64,000 bases of DNA, from the NCBI GenBank assembly GCA_037974335.1, contig CM075729.1, positions 110,962,437-111,026,436 of the forward strand, written 5' to 3'. Below the pieces are notes generated by a model. It made no database searches, was not told the DNA's origin, and saw nothing but the letters and a program-made list of their open reading frames with translations. The DNA comes from Prionace glauca. Lineage: Eukaryota; Chordata; Chondrichthyes; Carcharhiniformes; Carcharhinidae. Positions 32,430-44,500 of the stretch are shown one piece after another (the first letter of the stretch is position 1; every line of letters starts with the position of its first letter). The position numbers and the translations under genes were made by a program.

Positions 32430-33505
32430 CAGCAAAATCTATCAGACCCCTAACACCTAATACTGCAGAAATCTGGATTAGGACAGACATTGTCGGAGCG
32501 AAATTAAAAGGGAAACCAGGAAAGAAAAGTGAGGGCATGAAAATATCAAGAAACCTCCAAGGATGTTCTCTAAGTATATGAAGAGAAAAGGAGAAGGAAA
32601 GGGTAGAGTCTGTTGCAGGCCAATAAGATAGTCCATGAGAGAGGGTGGAGAATGTGGCGAGATTGTGAATAAATACATTGTCACTGTGTTTGGGTAACAG
32701 GAAGCAATGCTAATATTGCAGTTAAGGAAGAAGTGTGTGAATTACTGAATCAAATAAACATTGTAACAGAGGATGTATTAACAGATTTTAGAGTTTTGAA
32801 AGTAGATAAATCTCCTGGTTAAAAGAAGCAAGGGAGGACATTCAAGAGGCTCTGATCATCAGGATCATCCATCCCGGGCTACAGGAGTGTGGAAGGAGAT
32901 TAAAGGATTGCCAACGTTACACCATGGATTGAAAAGGGAAGAAACGGGAATCTGTGTAATTATACCACAATTAGTGTAACTTCGGTGTTGGAAGAATTAT
33001 TGGAACAAATTTTGAGGAACAGCACAAACCTTCATTTAGGCTCAGCTGAATTAAAATTTGGAAGAGGTGAGAAGGAGGGTTGATGAGGGCAGTGGGGTGG
33101 ATGTGGTCAAGGGAGATTTTAAAAATGATTTAGTCAAGGTCCCCATGGTGGATATAATTATGAGGAGCCAATGTAAATAGAGATGACACATTTACCTTAG
33201 CAGAGGGTCAAAAATCAGGGGCACAGATTTAAAATAATTGGGAGAAAGATCAGAGGGGGAAATGAGGAAGGAGTTTTTCACCCAGAGGGTGGTAGAGATC
33301 CGGGACTCACTGTCTGAAAGGAGGCAGAAACTCTCACCACATTGAATCAACTCCTGGATGTCAAGATGAAGAGTATTGATCCACAGAGCTACAGACCGAG
33401 TACAGGAAGGTAAGATTAGGCGAGAGAGTTCTGCATCAACAGGCAGGATTACGATGGGCTGAATGGCCTCGCTCTCAATTATAAATTTTCTACGATTGAA
33501 CATTC
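32430..33505 (+). mobile_element. Old CR1 LINE fragment
   Basis: Decayed words for VLKVDKSPG (32795-32820), 'aattataccacaattagtgtaacttcggtg' (NYxPxSLTSV) and the tail 'aggggcacagatttaaaataattgg', 'tttttcacccagagggtggtagag' and 'gggctgaatggcctcgctctcaatt'. It has many gaps and is older than the other copies. Confidence 0.72.
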
Positions 33506-33514
33506 CATCCACAC

Positions 33515-34255
33515 AACACCAGCTAAACCCATCAGAGCCCCAAACAACAGCTAAACCCATCAGAGCCCCAAAGACCAGCTAACCCCTTCAGAACCCCAAA
33601 CACCAGCTAACCCATCAGAGCCCCAAACACCAGCTAACCCCATCAGAGCCCCAAACACCAACTAAACCCATCAGAGCTCCAAACACCAGCTAAACCCATC
33701 AGAACCCCAAACACCAGCAAACCCCATCAGAGCTCCAAACACCAGCTAAACCCCTCAGGCCCCCAAACACCAGCTAAACCCCTCAGGCCCCCAAACACCA
33801 GCTAAACCCATCAGACCCCAAACACCAGCAAACCCCATCAGAGCCCCAAACACCACCTAAACCCATCAGACCACCAAACACCAGCTAAACCCATCAGAGC
33901 ACCAAACACCAGCTAAACCGATCAGAGCCCCAAACACCAGCTAAACCCATCAGACCCCAAAACACCAGCTAACCCCATCAGAGCCCCAAACACCAGCTAA
34001 ACCCATCAGACCCCAAAACACCAGCTAAACCCATCAGACCACCAAACACCAGCTAAACCCATCAGAGCCCCAAACACCAGCTAAACCCATCAGACCCCCA
34101 AACACCAGCTAAACCCATCAGACCCCCAAACACCAGCTAACTCATCAGAGCCCCAAACACCAACTAAACCCATCAGAGCCCCAAACACCAGCTAACACCA
34201 TCAGACCCCCAAACGCCAGCTAAACCCGACAGACCCCCAAACGCCAGCTTAACTC
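33515..34255. repeat. 28-bp minisatellite downstream of gene B
   Basis: About 26 units of 'cagctaaacccatcagagccccaaacac' with small variants (28-bp period). It lies just beyond the 3' cytoplasmic exons of gene B and has no coding role that I can see. A degenerate foretaste ('aaacccatcagatcc') is at 32393. Confidence 0.93.
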
Positions 34256-34703
34256 CGAAATTCTACTTCACAAACCAAACATCCAGCGAATGATCAGAAT
34301 CATCTCAAAACACGACTGATATTAAATCCTGTGGGAGCGGCACAGCTCAGTGACCAACTTCAATGAAAGATCGAGTGTTACAAATTTGTTAAGGAAACTG
34401 AGTATCTTAGCAGAGACTGGCGGGGCTGTGATGTTTTGACACCTCAATCCCCACAATCTCTCCACCCTCAGACTGTACAGGAGCAGCCGTCTCCAGAAGG
34501 CCAGTCTCAAAGCTCAGTGTTGGATTGGATGAGCTGCTCTTTAGTGACTATACAGCGAGACACAGACACTGAGCTCACATCCCACCCACCAGATTGTACA
34601 GTTAAATCCAACAGGAACATCCCAGTTAGAAGGATCAGCTCCCAATACTTATCAATACAGTTCATACCTAAGGAATGCATGAAGGAGCTAGGTGAGGAAT
34701 CAC

Positions 34704-34766
34704 CTTTAACAGAAGCTGTTAAAGGAAGAGGAGGCATTAAAAACTGTTCATTATCAGAGAGAGAAA
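34704..34766 (-). CDS. Gene B candidate exon 7, cytoplasmic tail
   Basis: Acceptor catccacag, then [19 protein letters not shown]; possible donor AAAG/gtgatt; 63 nt, phase 1-1. VSLSDN recalls the DVSL motif of the mammalian class I exon 7. The start phase fits the preceding 26-nt exon. The donor is weak, so the 3' limit is uncertain. Confidence 0.4.
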
Positions 34767-35543
34767 CTGTGGATGTGGTAAAGAGAAAATGAGAGAGACA
34801 AAGAGAGACACGGAGAAAGAAAGAGGTTCTCACACACATACTGACGGTGACACACACAAGTAAACTCTCTCTCACACACACAGTGTTTGATGATCACCTT
34901 ACCATTTGCAGGATTGTAGTCGCTCTCCCTGTAAAACAAGGAATGTTCAGTGAGTGATGAGACGGAGAGAAAATCAGAGACAGAGGCTGGAACTCTCACT
35001 CGCACTGAGTCCCTACAACCAAATTCTGAACCTTCACTCCCACCACAACCTGAGACCCTCACTCCCAGTCTGACCCTGGACCATGACTCTGACCTGAAAC
35101 CGTCACTGATACCCTGAACTCCAGTCCGCAATCTGAGACTCTTCCCACAATTCACAGACACTCCCCCTTTATCATGAGCCCCCTACCCTCCCATCCCAAC
35201 CCTGGGGATGTTCCACCCATTCTGTGCTCCCCCCCCCACCCCGACCCACAACACCAATCTGAGACCACAGCCTGAGCCACCCCCACCCTGGAATACTCTC
35301 CCACAATCCCTCCCCCCCAGTGAAGAGCTGCTATTTTCCCTCCAATTCCTACCTCTCTTCTTGTAGATGACGACAGCCACAATGATGAGAGCGATGAGCA
35401 CGAGGACCCCGACCACAATCCCGACAGTAACAGCAACCTGGGAGTGAGACTTTGGTTCTGTTAGAGAGAGAATCAGAGAGACTGAGTGAATCAGCGAGAG
35501 GGAAAAGTGAGAATCAGAGAGAGAGAATGTGAGAAAGTGGGAC

Positions 35544-35583
<40 letters not shown>

Positions 35584-38500
35584 GGCTAGCATCTCAGAGT
35601 GAGTGAGGGAGTGAATGAGAGATACAGAAAGCTCAGACAGAGAGAATGAGAGGGTGAATCAGAGAGAGAGAGAGAATCAGCAAACACAGGAAAAAGGACA
35701 CAGGAACCGTCCATCCGGCCCATCCAGTTGATCCTGGTATTTATGTTCCATTTGAGCTTCTTCCCATCATTCCTCACCTAATTCAATCAATTTAACTCTA
35801 TTTCCCCTCCCTCATTTGCTTGTCTATCTTCCCCTTAAACTGTTCAGTTCAGTTCAGCCACTCCCTGTGGCAACGAGCTCCACATTCTCATCACTCTTTG
35901 AGTGAAGAGTTTTCTCATGAATTCCCCATTGAGTTTCTTGTATTGATGGCCACTGGATAGGCTCTTCCCACAAGAGGAACACTCTCAATGTGTCTGTCTA
36001 TAAAAAACCTTTCATAATTTTAAACTCCTCGATTAGATCAGCTCTCAGCCTTCTGTTTTCCTGAGAGCAGAGACCCAGCCGGTTAATCCTTTCCTGAGAT
36101 GTCCACCCACTCATTTCTGGAATCATCTCTGTAAATCTTCTCTACACTTTCTCCCTGACTCTATATCCTTTGTATCAAATGGTGACTGGAACTGCACATG
36201 GTCACAGAATTATCACATAATACAGAATTATGCAAAGTACTCACAATCAAACAACAACTGCACTGCGTGTATCATCCGCAGGCAGCGGGAATTGTGGAAA
36301 GGGCTAATGGGACTTTAAAAGAAAAATTACCTAAACTGACTGAAGAAACTGGATTAAATTGGCTGAGGGTATTGCCCTTGACATTGTCTCACATGCGGGT
36401 GACTCTCTATTCGCGGACCGGACTGTCAGCTGCAGAGATAGTCTATGGTGGGCCAATGAGGACTGCCTGGGATGCCCATGAAAATCCCCTAGAGGGATTA
36501 GACCTCCATGTGATGGGGGAACAGATGGAGAATTATTTGAAGCAATTAACACTTTCTCTGAAGTTTCTCCATTCACAGATGAAACAGGCACATCTCCCAC
36601 AGACAGCAGGGACAGCTACCTCTCAATACCCCGTGGTCGAACCTGGAGATTACGTATTGGTAAAGAACTGGGATAGGAAGAAATTAGGACAACGCTGGAG
36701 CGGACCTTTTCAACTACTACTGACCACATCGACTTCCATCAAACTTGAAGGACGTTCAAGTTGGCTACACTTGTCTGAGTACAAGATGATTGTCTCCAAC
36801 CCAGATACAAACACAGGATGAAGATCTTCATTATATTTTTCGGACTTTGTGGATTATTTGGACTTATTGGACACATGGTAGTAAAAAAAAGTTACCAAAG
36901 ACTGCACGCTAATACTTATATATATATGTCATATATGTGTGTTGAAAAATTGAATATTAGCAACTGTTGGGTTTGTAGCCATATCCCTGTCCATTTGTGG
37001 GAAGGAATACCTCTCCAATCCCTCCCATCCGATATAGCAGAAACAGTTGAATGGATTCGATGTCAAAACCCGACAGGGATCGGGAGAGATATGATAGAAT
37101 GGAAACTGGCTGGCTATGAAATGATTAGGTTTTCAACCTGGTACCAGCCTGCTTATAATCATGCCTTACTTCCACCCTCCCTTGTCATCCCCTTGAATGA
37201 TGTGCGAGGTTCCCTATGTTTTAGTAAATCAGAGAAAGGAAAGTTGATGGGGCAAAATAGATGCAACCTTACAGCTGAGTGGCAAGGACCAAAAGCAAAT
37301 CTATCTAACAAGGGTATGTTTGTTCTTGATTGGTCTAAAGTAAGGAATATAACCTCTAATAGCTTCTGGGCACATACTTCCCATACACTCTGGATGACAT
37401 TGGCTGATGATTTTATGGCCTATAATGGAACAACTGACAAACGTAACAGCGGCAGAAGCCAGGACAACTGGACAAGCACTGGCCGAGATCTCAGCTGAGC
37501 TGGTGCTGTCCGGACTGTGGCATTACAAAATCAACTGGCTTTAGATTATCTGTTAGCCTCACAGGGAGGCACGTGTGCTATTATAGGTCAGGAATGCTGC
37601 ACTTATATCCCAGAAACATCTGAAAATATCACCAACCTGGCTGAACATATTGAGAAACTGGCTACTCAGATTCAAGAGGTTGGCTGTGAATTTCATGAGA
37701 ATAACCCACCGGGTTGGTTAGGATGGTTGGGTCACGGATTATTCGATTGGATCTTTAAGGCTTTTATTTTGCTATTATTACTGTTGCTTGGGATAGGATT
37801 GCTTGGTTGCTTGTGTAAATGCGTTACTAATCGAGTCATGGATATACCTGTTTAGTTAGTTGTCATGATGTGACAAAAGGAGGGAATGTGTATGAATGAA
37901 GCAGTGCATGATGGGAAAAAAATGGTCAAGTATTTGGTATAAAATAAAGGAAAGCTGACCAAGCTATTCCAAAAGACCAGACCCCTGTAAAACTGACTCT
38001 GAATCACCTAAGTCATGACTAACACCCGAGAAGGCCAAATGACTGGCCTCAGTCTGTCTTGATATAGTTGACTCCATATACCCTGAGATAATATACAGGA
38101 AATTAGATAAGGTCAGATGAGGGAGTCACAGAAATTTTTATTACATCGGGAAACAAGATATGATCAGGGATCACAGAACCTTCTTGTCTCCTCAAAGGGC
38201 AAGATAATATTATTGATGAGACAAAGAGGTCTCAGAGGTCACCGAATCCTAATACAATTGATGATGTATTACTGCTTGTATTACTAATTGAACATGTACA
38301 CTGATAAGAAAAAGGTATAACTATGGAACTGATTCTAGAAGCTGGCGCGGTCTTGGGATAGAGTCAGCAGTTTGCAGGAACTGCTCTCTGTCTCCAAAAT
38401 TCTGCCATTTACTGCATGCAGTTTTGTGGTAATAAAGGCTAGCTGTTTTTTCAAAGCAAACTTTGTTAAGTTTTAATATCACAGCTTGGAAAACAAGAAA

Positions 38501-41500
38501 TTCTCCACTACAAGATTGCAGTTATAACACAGGAAACCCCTTTTGCAGCAGTACTGACATCCCTGTCTTTGAAGTTACTTGTGCGATTGTGACTATCCCA
38601 GCAGGACTCTTCCTATTGAAAGCCCGTATCGTGATCTGCCATCAGCAGCTGTTAAAAGCTGGTATCGTAAACCACCATCTGTGTAACGATGTCTAACTAA
38701 TACAAGTAGGTAAGATTTACAAAGTCTACAAAATAACTGCCACATTAAACTCTCTGTCTTTATACAAATGAGTGTTAAAGCATGTAAGACATGACCAAAT
38801 TACTTATATTAATGTCAGGATCAATATAAGCCTGGGAAGATCAGCCATGATGAAGGGTTATGTTTGTGACATACTCCAGGTACAAAATCCATTAACCCTT
38901 TTCCTTCAGGCACAAAATGCATTCATCCTGTTCCCTACTTCACCACTGACCAGAAACTCAGCTGGACTCACCACATGAACTCAGTGGCTGCAGGACAGGT
39001 CAGAGACTAGGAATACTGTGGCAAATAACTCACCTCCTGACTCCCCAGAGCCTATTCACCATCTACAAGGCACAAGTCAGGAGTGTGATGGAATACTCCC
39101 CACTTGCCTGGATGGGTGCACCTCCAACAACACTCAAGAAGCTTGACACCATCCAGGATAAAGCAGCCTGCTTGACAGACACCACATCTACAAACATTCA
39201 ATCTCTCTACCAACGCTCACTTGCAGCAGTGTGTACTGTCTACAAGATGCACTGCAGCCATTCACTGAAGATCCTTAAACAGCACCTTAAAAATACACAA
39301 CCACTTCCAAATAGAGGGACAAGGACAGCAGATAAATGGGAAAACCACCACCTGCAAGTTCCCCTCCAAGCCATTCACCATCCTGACTTGGAAATATATC
39401 ACCGTTCCTGCGTGGTCACTGCGTCAAAATCCCAGAATTCTCTCCCTAACAGCACTGTCACCACCACCTTCTCAAGGGCAACTAGGGATGAGCAATAAAT
39501 GCTGGTCAGCCAGCAACACCCATGTTCCACCAATGAATTAAAAAAAAATCCACTTTTGTCACTCCGAATAACTCCCTTTCCTCACAATCTCTGCTTCTAT
39601 CTCAAAGTCAGTGAGTGATCCATTCTGTCACTCATCCCCGAACTCTACATGTTTCACCTTGTCAATCAGTCCATCACAAACACCCTTTTCTATTACATTT
39701 GAAAAATTAGATGATATTATATCTATTACAGTAACATTGTCTATTTCCTTTGTTACATCCTCAAAAAATCCACTAACTGGAGTAAAACAAGATTTTCCAT
39801 TTCAAAATCCATGCTGACTGTTCATTGTTAGAGTATTTGATTCTGGATTTTCATGAATTGTCTCCAATAGAAGGAATTCCATTATTTTTCTGAATATTGA
39901 TATTAATCTGACTGAAGTAAACTTCCAGGATGCACTGGGTCCTGTCCTACTGTAATATTTGATATGATTTATTTAGTCACATGTATTGGTACACAATGAA
40001 AAGTATTGTTTCTTGAATATACTTGGCCCTGTCTACCCTCAAGTATCCCAGGCACACTATGCCCTACCTCCTGTAATATCCCAGGATACACCAGGCCCTG
40101 TCTACCCTCTAATATCCCAGGCACACTGGGCCCCACCTCCTGTAATATCCTGTGATACTCTGGATCATCGCATACAGTAATATCCCAGGATACACCAGGC
40201 CCTGTCTATCCACTGATATAGTAAAAAGTCTGACAACACCAGGTTTTAGTCCAACCGATTTATTTGATAATATTCTCACAAGCTTTCGAGGGGGCAGCCT
40301 CTTCGTCAGGTGAATGGAGAGTTCTGGCCTCAGACAGACAGAGCATATAAAGCACAGACAGTTTAGAGATTGCTGATTAGAATGCGAATCCTTACACCTA
40401 ACCTGCTGTTCAAGACCTAAAGTGGCTGATAATGTGAGTGGAAGGAGCACTGATCACAGTTTAAAGAGATGTGTATTGTCTCCAGACAGTACAGTAAGTG
40501 AGGTTTTGCAAACCCAGGCAAGTCACGGGGGTTACAGATAGTGCGACATGAACCCAAGATCCCTGTTGAGACCGTCCTCATGTGTGCGGAACTTGGCTAT
40601 TAGTCTCTGTTCAGCGACTCTGCGCTGTCGTGTGTCGTGAAGGCCGCCTTGGAGAATGCTTACCCGAAGGTCAGAGGCTGAATGCCCGTGACCGCTGAAG
40701 TGTTCGCCAACAGGAAGGGAACAGTCTTGCCTGGTGACTGTCGAGCGATGTTCATTCATCTGTTGTCGTAGCGTCTGCATGGTCTCCCCAATGTACCATG
40801 CTTCAGGACATCCTTTCTTGCAACGTATCAGGTAGACAATGTTGGCCGAGTTGCAAGAGTATTTACCATGTACCTGGTGGATGGTATTCTCACGTGTGAT
40901 GATGGTATCCATGTCGATGATCCGGCATGTCTTGCAGAGGTTGCTGTGGCAGGGTTGTGTGGTATTGTGGTCACTGTTCTCCTGAAGGCTGGGTAGTTTG
41001 CTGCGAACAATGGTCTGTTTGAGGTTGTGTGGTTGTCTGAAAGCAAGAAGTGGGGGTGTGGGGATAGCCCTGGCGAGATGTTTGTCTTCATCAATGATAT
41101 GTTGAAGACTCCGGAGAAGATGTCGTTGCTTCTCCGCTCCGGGGAAGTACTGGACGACGAAGGGTACTCTGTCCATTGTGTCCCGTGTTTGCCTTCTGAG
41201 GAGATCGGTGCGGTTTTTCGCTGTGGCACATCGGAACTGCCGATCTATGAGTCGAGCACCATATCCTGTTCTTATGAGGGCATCTTTCAGGGTCTGGAGG
41301 TGTCTGTCACGATCCTCCTCATCTGAGCAAATCCTGTGTATACGGAGGGCTTGTCCATAGGGAATAGCTTCTTTAACATGTTTAGGGTGGAAACTGGAGA
41401 AGTGGAGCATTGTGAGATTGTCTGTGGGTTTGCGGTACAGTGAGGTGCTGAGGTGACCGTCCTTAATGGAGATAAGTGTGTCCAAGAATGCAACTGATTC

Positions 41501-44500
41501 TGGGGAATAGTCCATGGTGAGTCTGATGGTGGGGTGGAATTTGTTGATATCATCATATAGTTGTTTCAGTGATTGTTCACCATGAGGCCAAAGGAAGAAA
41601 ATGTCATCGATGTATCTAGTGTATAGCATCGGTTGAAGATTCTGTGCAGTGAAGAAGTCTTGTTCGAACCTGTGCATGAAGATGTTGGCATATTGAGGTG
41701 CAAATTTGGTCCCCATGGCTGTTCCGTGTGTCTGGATGAAAAACTGGTTGTTGAAGGTGAAGAGATTGTGGTCCAGGATAAAGCGGATGAGTTGTAAAAT
41801 TGCATCTGGAAACTGGCAGTTGTCAGCATTGAGTACTGAGGCAGTCGCAGCAATGCCATCGTTGTGGGGGATGTTGGTGTAGAGCGCTGAGACATCCATT
41901 GTGACGAGGAGTGTCCCTGGTTCAACTGCTCCGTGTGTGCTGAGTTTCAGTAGGAAGTCCGTAGTGTCGCGACAAAAGCTGGGGGTTCTTTGTACAATGG
42001 GTTTCAGGATGCCCTCGACGTAGCCGGAGAGGTTCTCACACAGAGTTCCATTGCCCGATACAATGGGACGGCCAGGTGTGTTTGCCTTGTGTATCTTTGG
42101 GAGGCAGTAGAGATCTCCAATGCGGGGAGTACGTGGAATGAGAGCACGGAGGGTGCTCTGAAGGTCCGGATCAAAGGTCTTGATCAGATTGTTGAGTTGA
42201 CGAGTGTGTTCTTTGGTCGGATCTGTGGGTAATTGTCTGTAGTGTTCCTCATTGTTTAGTTGTCGGTACACTTCTTTACAGTAATCCGTTCTGTTCAGTA
42301 TGACGATGGCCCCTCCTTTGTCTGCTGGTTTGATGACAATGTTGCGGTTTGTCTTGAGAGCGTGGATGGCGTTGCGTTGTGCTTGGGTGATGTTTGGGGC
42401 TGTCTTGTGAGTGCGGCTGATGAATCTGGTGTTAACGCACCTCCTGATGGTTTGGGCGTACAAGTCCAGTCGAGGGCAGCGGCCTTCCGGAGGAGTCCAA
42501 TTGGATTCCTTCCTCTTAGGCTGTTGCACTGCGGATCTCTCTGTCAGCTGTTCTGGTTCATCGACTGTCTCATTGTGTTCGTTGCTGGCCTCTTGGGGTT
42601 TGTGGAAAAACTCCCGCAGCCTCATTCGCCTGATGAATTCCTCTGTGTCCGCTGCGAGACTGATGGGGTCCATTTTGGTGGTGGGGCAGAAATTGAGCCC
42701 TCGGCTGAGAACTTCCATTTCATCTGGTTGAAGTGTGTAGTCCGACAAGTTGACAATAGACCTCCCTGCGGTAGTGCTGTTTTCTATTGTGGAGCCGGGG
42801 GAGGCTTGGTTGTTGCTGGCGGCGATGCCGAGTTTCTCAAGTTTCCTATTCTTGGTGTGCATGTAGGTGGTGTAGTTTCTTTGTCTCATTTGCTTGGCAG
42901 AGTTTCGCAGTTGGTCTGCATCCTGAGCACAAGTTGAGAATATGTATTCCATTTTAGTTTCCAGGGTGTGGCGTTTGCTGTAAAGCTGGTGTATGAGGTG
43001 GTTGAGAAGTGTGAGAGAGGTGCGACGGCAAAGTCTCTCAGCGTAGTCTGTGTTATAGGTTGCCCTGAGTGGGTTCGTGATCTGTAGTCCTTTTGGTATC
43101 TTGTCTGCTTTCTTGCATCTCTGTAAAAACTTGATGTCTGTGTCGATATGCGCAATCTTCTTGGAGATCCTCTCCACTTGGATCCGGCAGTTTGTGGTGT
43201 CGATAGTAGTCATGATGTGGGGGTATGCCGGCGTTGGACTGGCGTGAACACAGTAAAAAGTCTAAGAAAATGTCATCGATGTATCTAGTGTATAGCATCG
43301 GACTACAGATCACGAACCCACTCAGGGCAACCTATAACACAGACTACGCTGAGAGACTTTGCCGTCGCACCTCTCTCACACTTCTCAACCACCTCATACA
43401 CCAGCTTTACAGCAAACGCCACACCCTGGAAACTAAAATGGAATACATTTTCTCAACTTGTGCTCAGGATGCAGACCAACTGCGAAACTCTGCCAAGCAA
43501 ATGAGACAAAGAAACTACACCACCTACATGCACACCAAGAATAGGAAACTTGAGAAACTCGGCATCGCCGCCAGCAACAACCAAGCCTCCCCCGGCACCA
43601 CAGTAGAAAACAGCACTACCACAGGGAGGTCTATTGTCAACTTGTCGGACTACACACTTCAACCAGATGAAATGGAAGTTCTCAGCCGAGGGCTCAATTT
43701 CTTCCCCACCACCAAAATGGACCCCATCAGTCTCGCAGCGGACACAGAGGAATTCATCAGGCGAATGAGGCTGCGGGAGTTTTTCCACAAACCCCAACAG
43801 GCCAGCAACGAACACAATGAGACAGTCGATGAACCGGAACAGCTGACAGAGAGATCCGTAGTGCAACAGCCTAAGAGGAAGGAATCCAATTGGACTCCTC
43901 CGGAAGGCCGCTGCCCTCGACTGGACTTGTACGCCCAAACCATCAGGAGGTGCGTTAACACCAGATTCATCAGCCGCACTCACAAGACAGCCCCAAACAT
44001 CACCCAAGCACAACGCAACGCCATCCACGCTCTCAAGACAAACCGCAACATTGTCATCAAACCAGCAGACAAAGGAGGGGCCATCGTCATACTGAACAGA
44101 ACGGATTACTGTAAAGAAGTGTACCGACAACTAAACAATGAGGAACACTACAGACAATTACCCACAGATCCGACCAAAGAACACACTCGTCAACTCAACA
44201 ATCTGATCAAGACCTTTGATCCGGACCTTCAGAGCACCCTCCGTGCTCTCATTCCACGTACTCCCCGCATTGGAGATCTCTACTGCCTCCCAAAGATACA
44301 CAAGGCAAACACACCTGGCCGTCCCATCGTATCGGGCAATGGAACTCTGTGTGAGAACCTCTCCGGCTACGTCGAGGGCATCCTGAAACCCATTGTACAA
44401 AGAACCCCCAGCTTTTGTCGCGACACTACGGACTTCCTACTGAAACTCAGCACACACGGAGCAGTTGAACCAGGGACACTCCTCGTCACAATGGATGTCT

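Noticed and set aside
42260-42937. 225-residue frames antisense to the PLE polyproteins (also 43453-44130)
   Set aside because: Shadow frames opposite a strongly supported RT gene; they appear at mirror positions in both arms.
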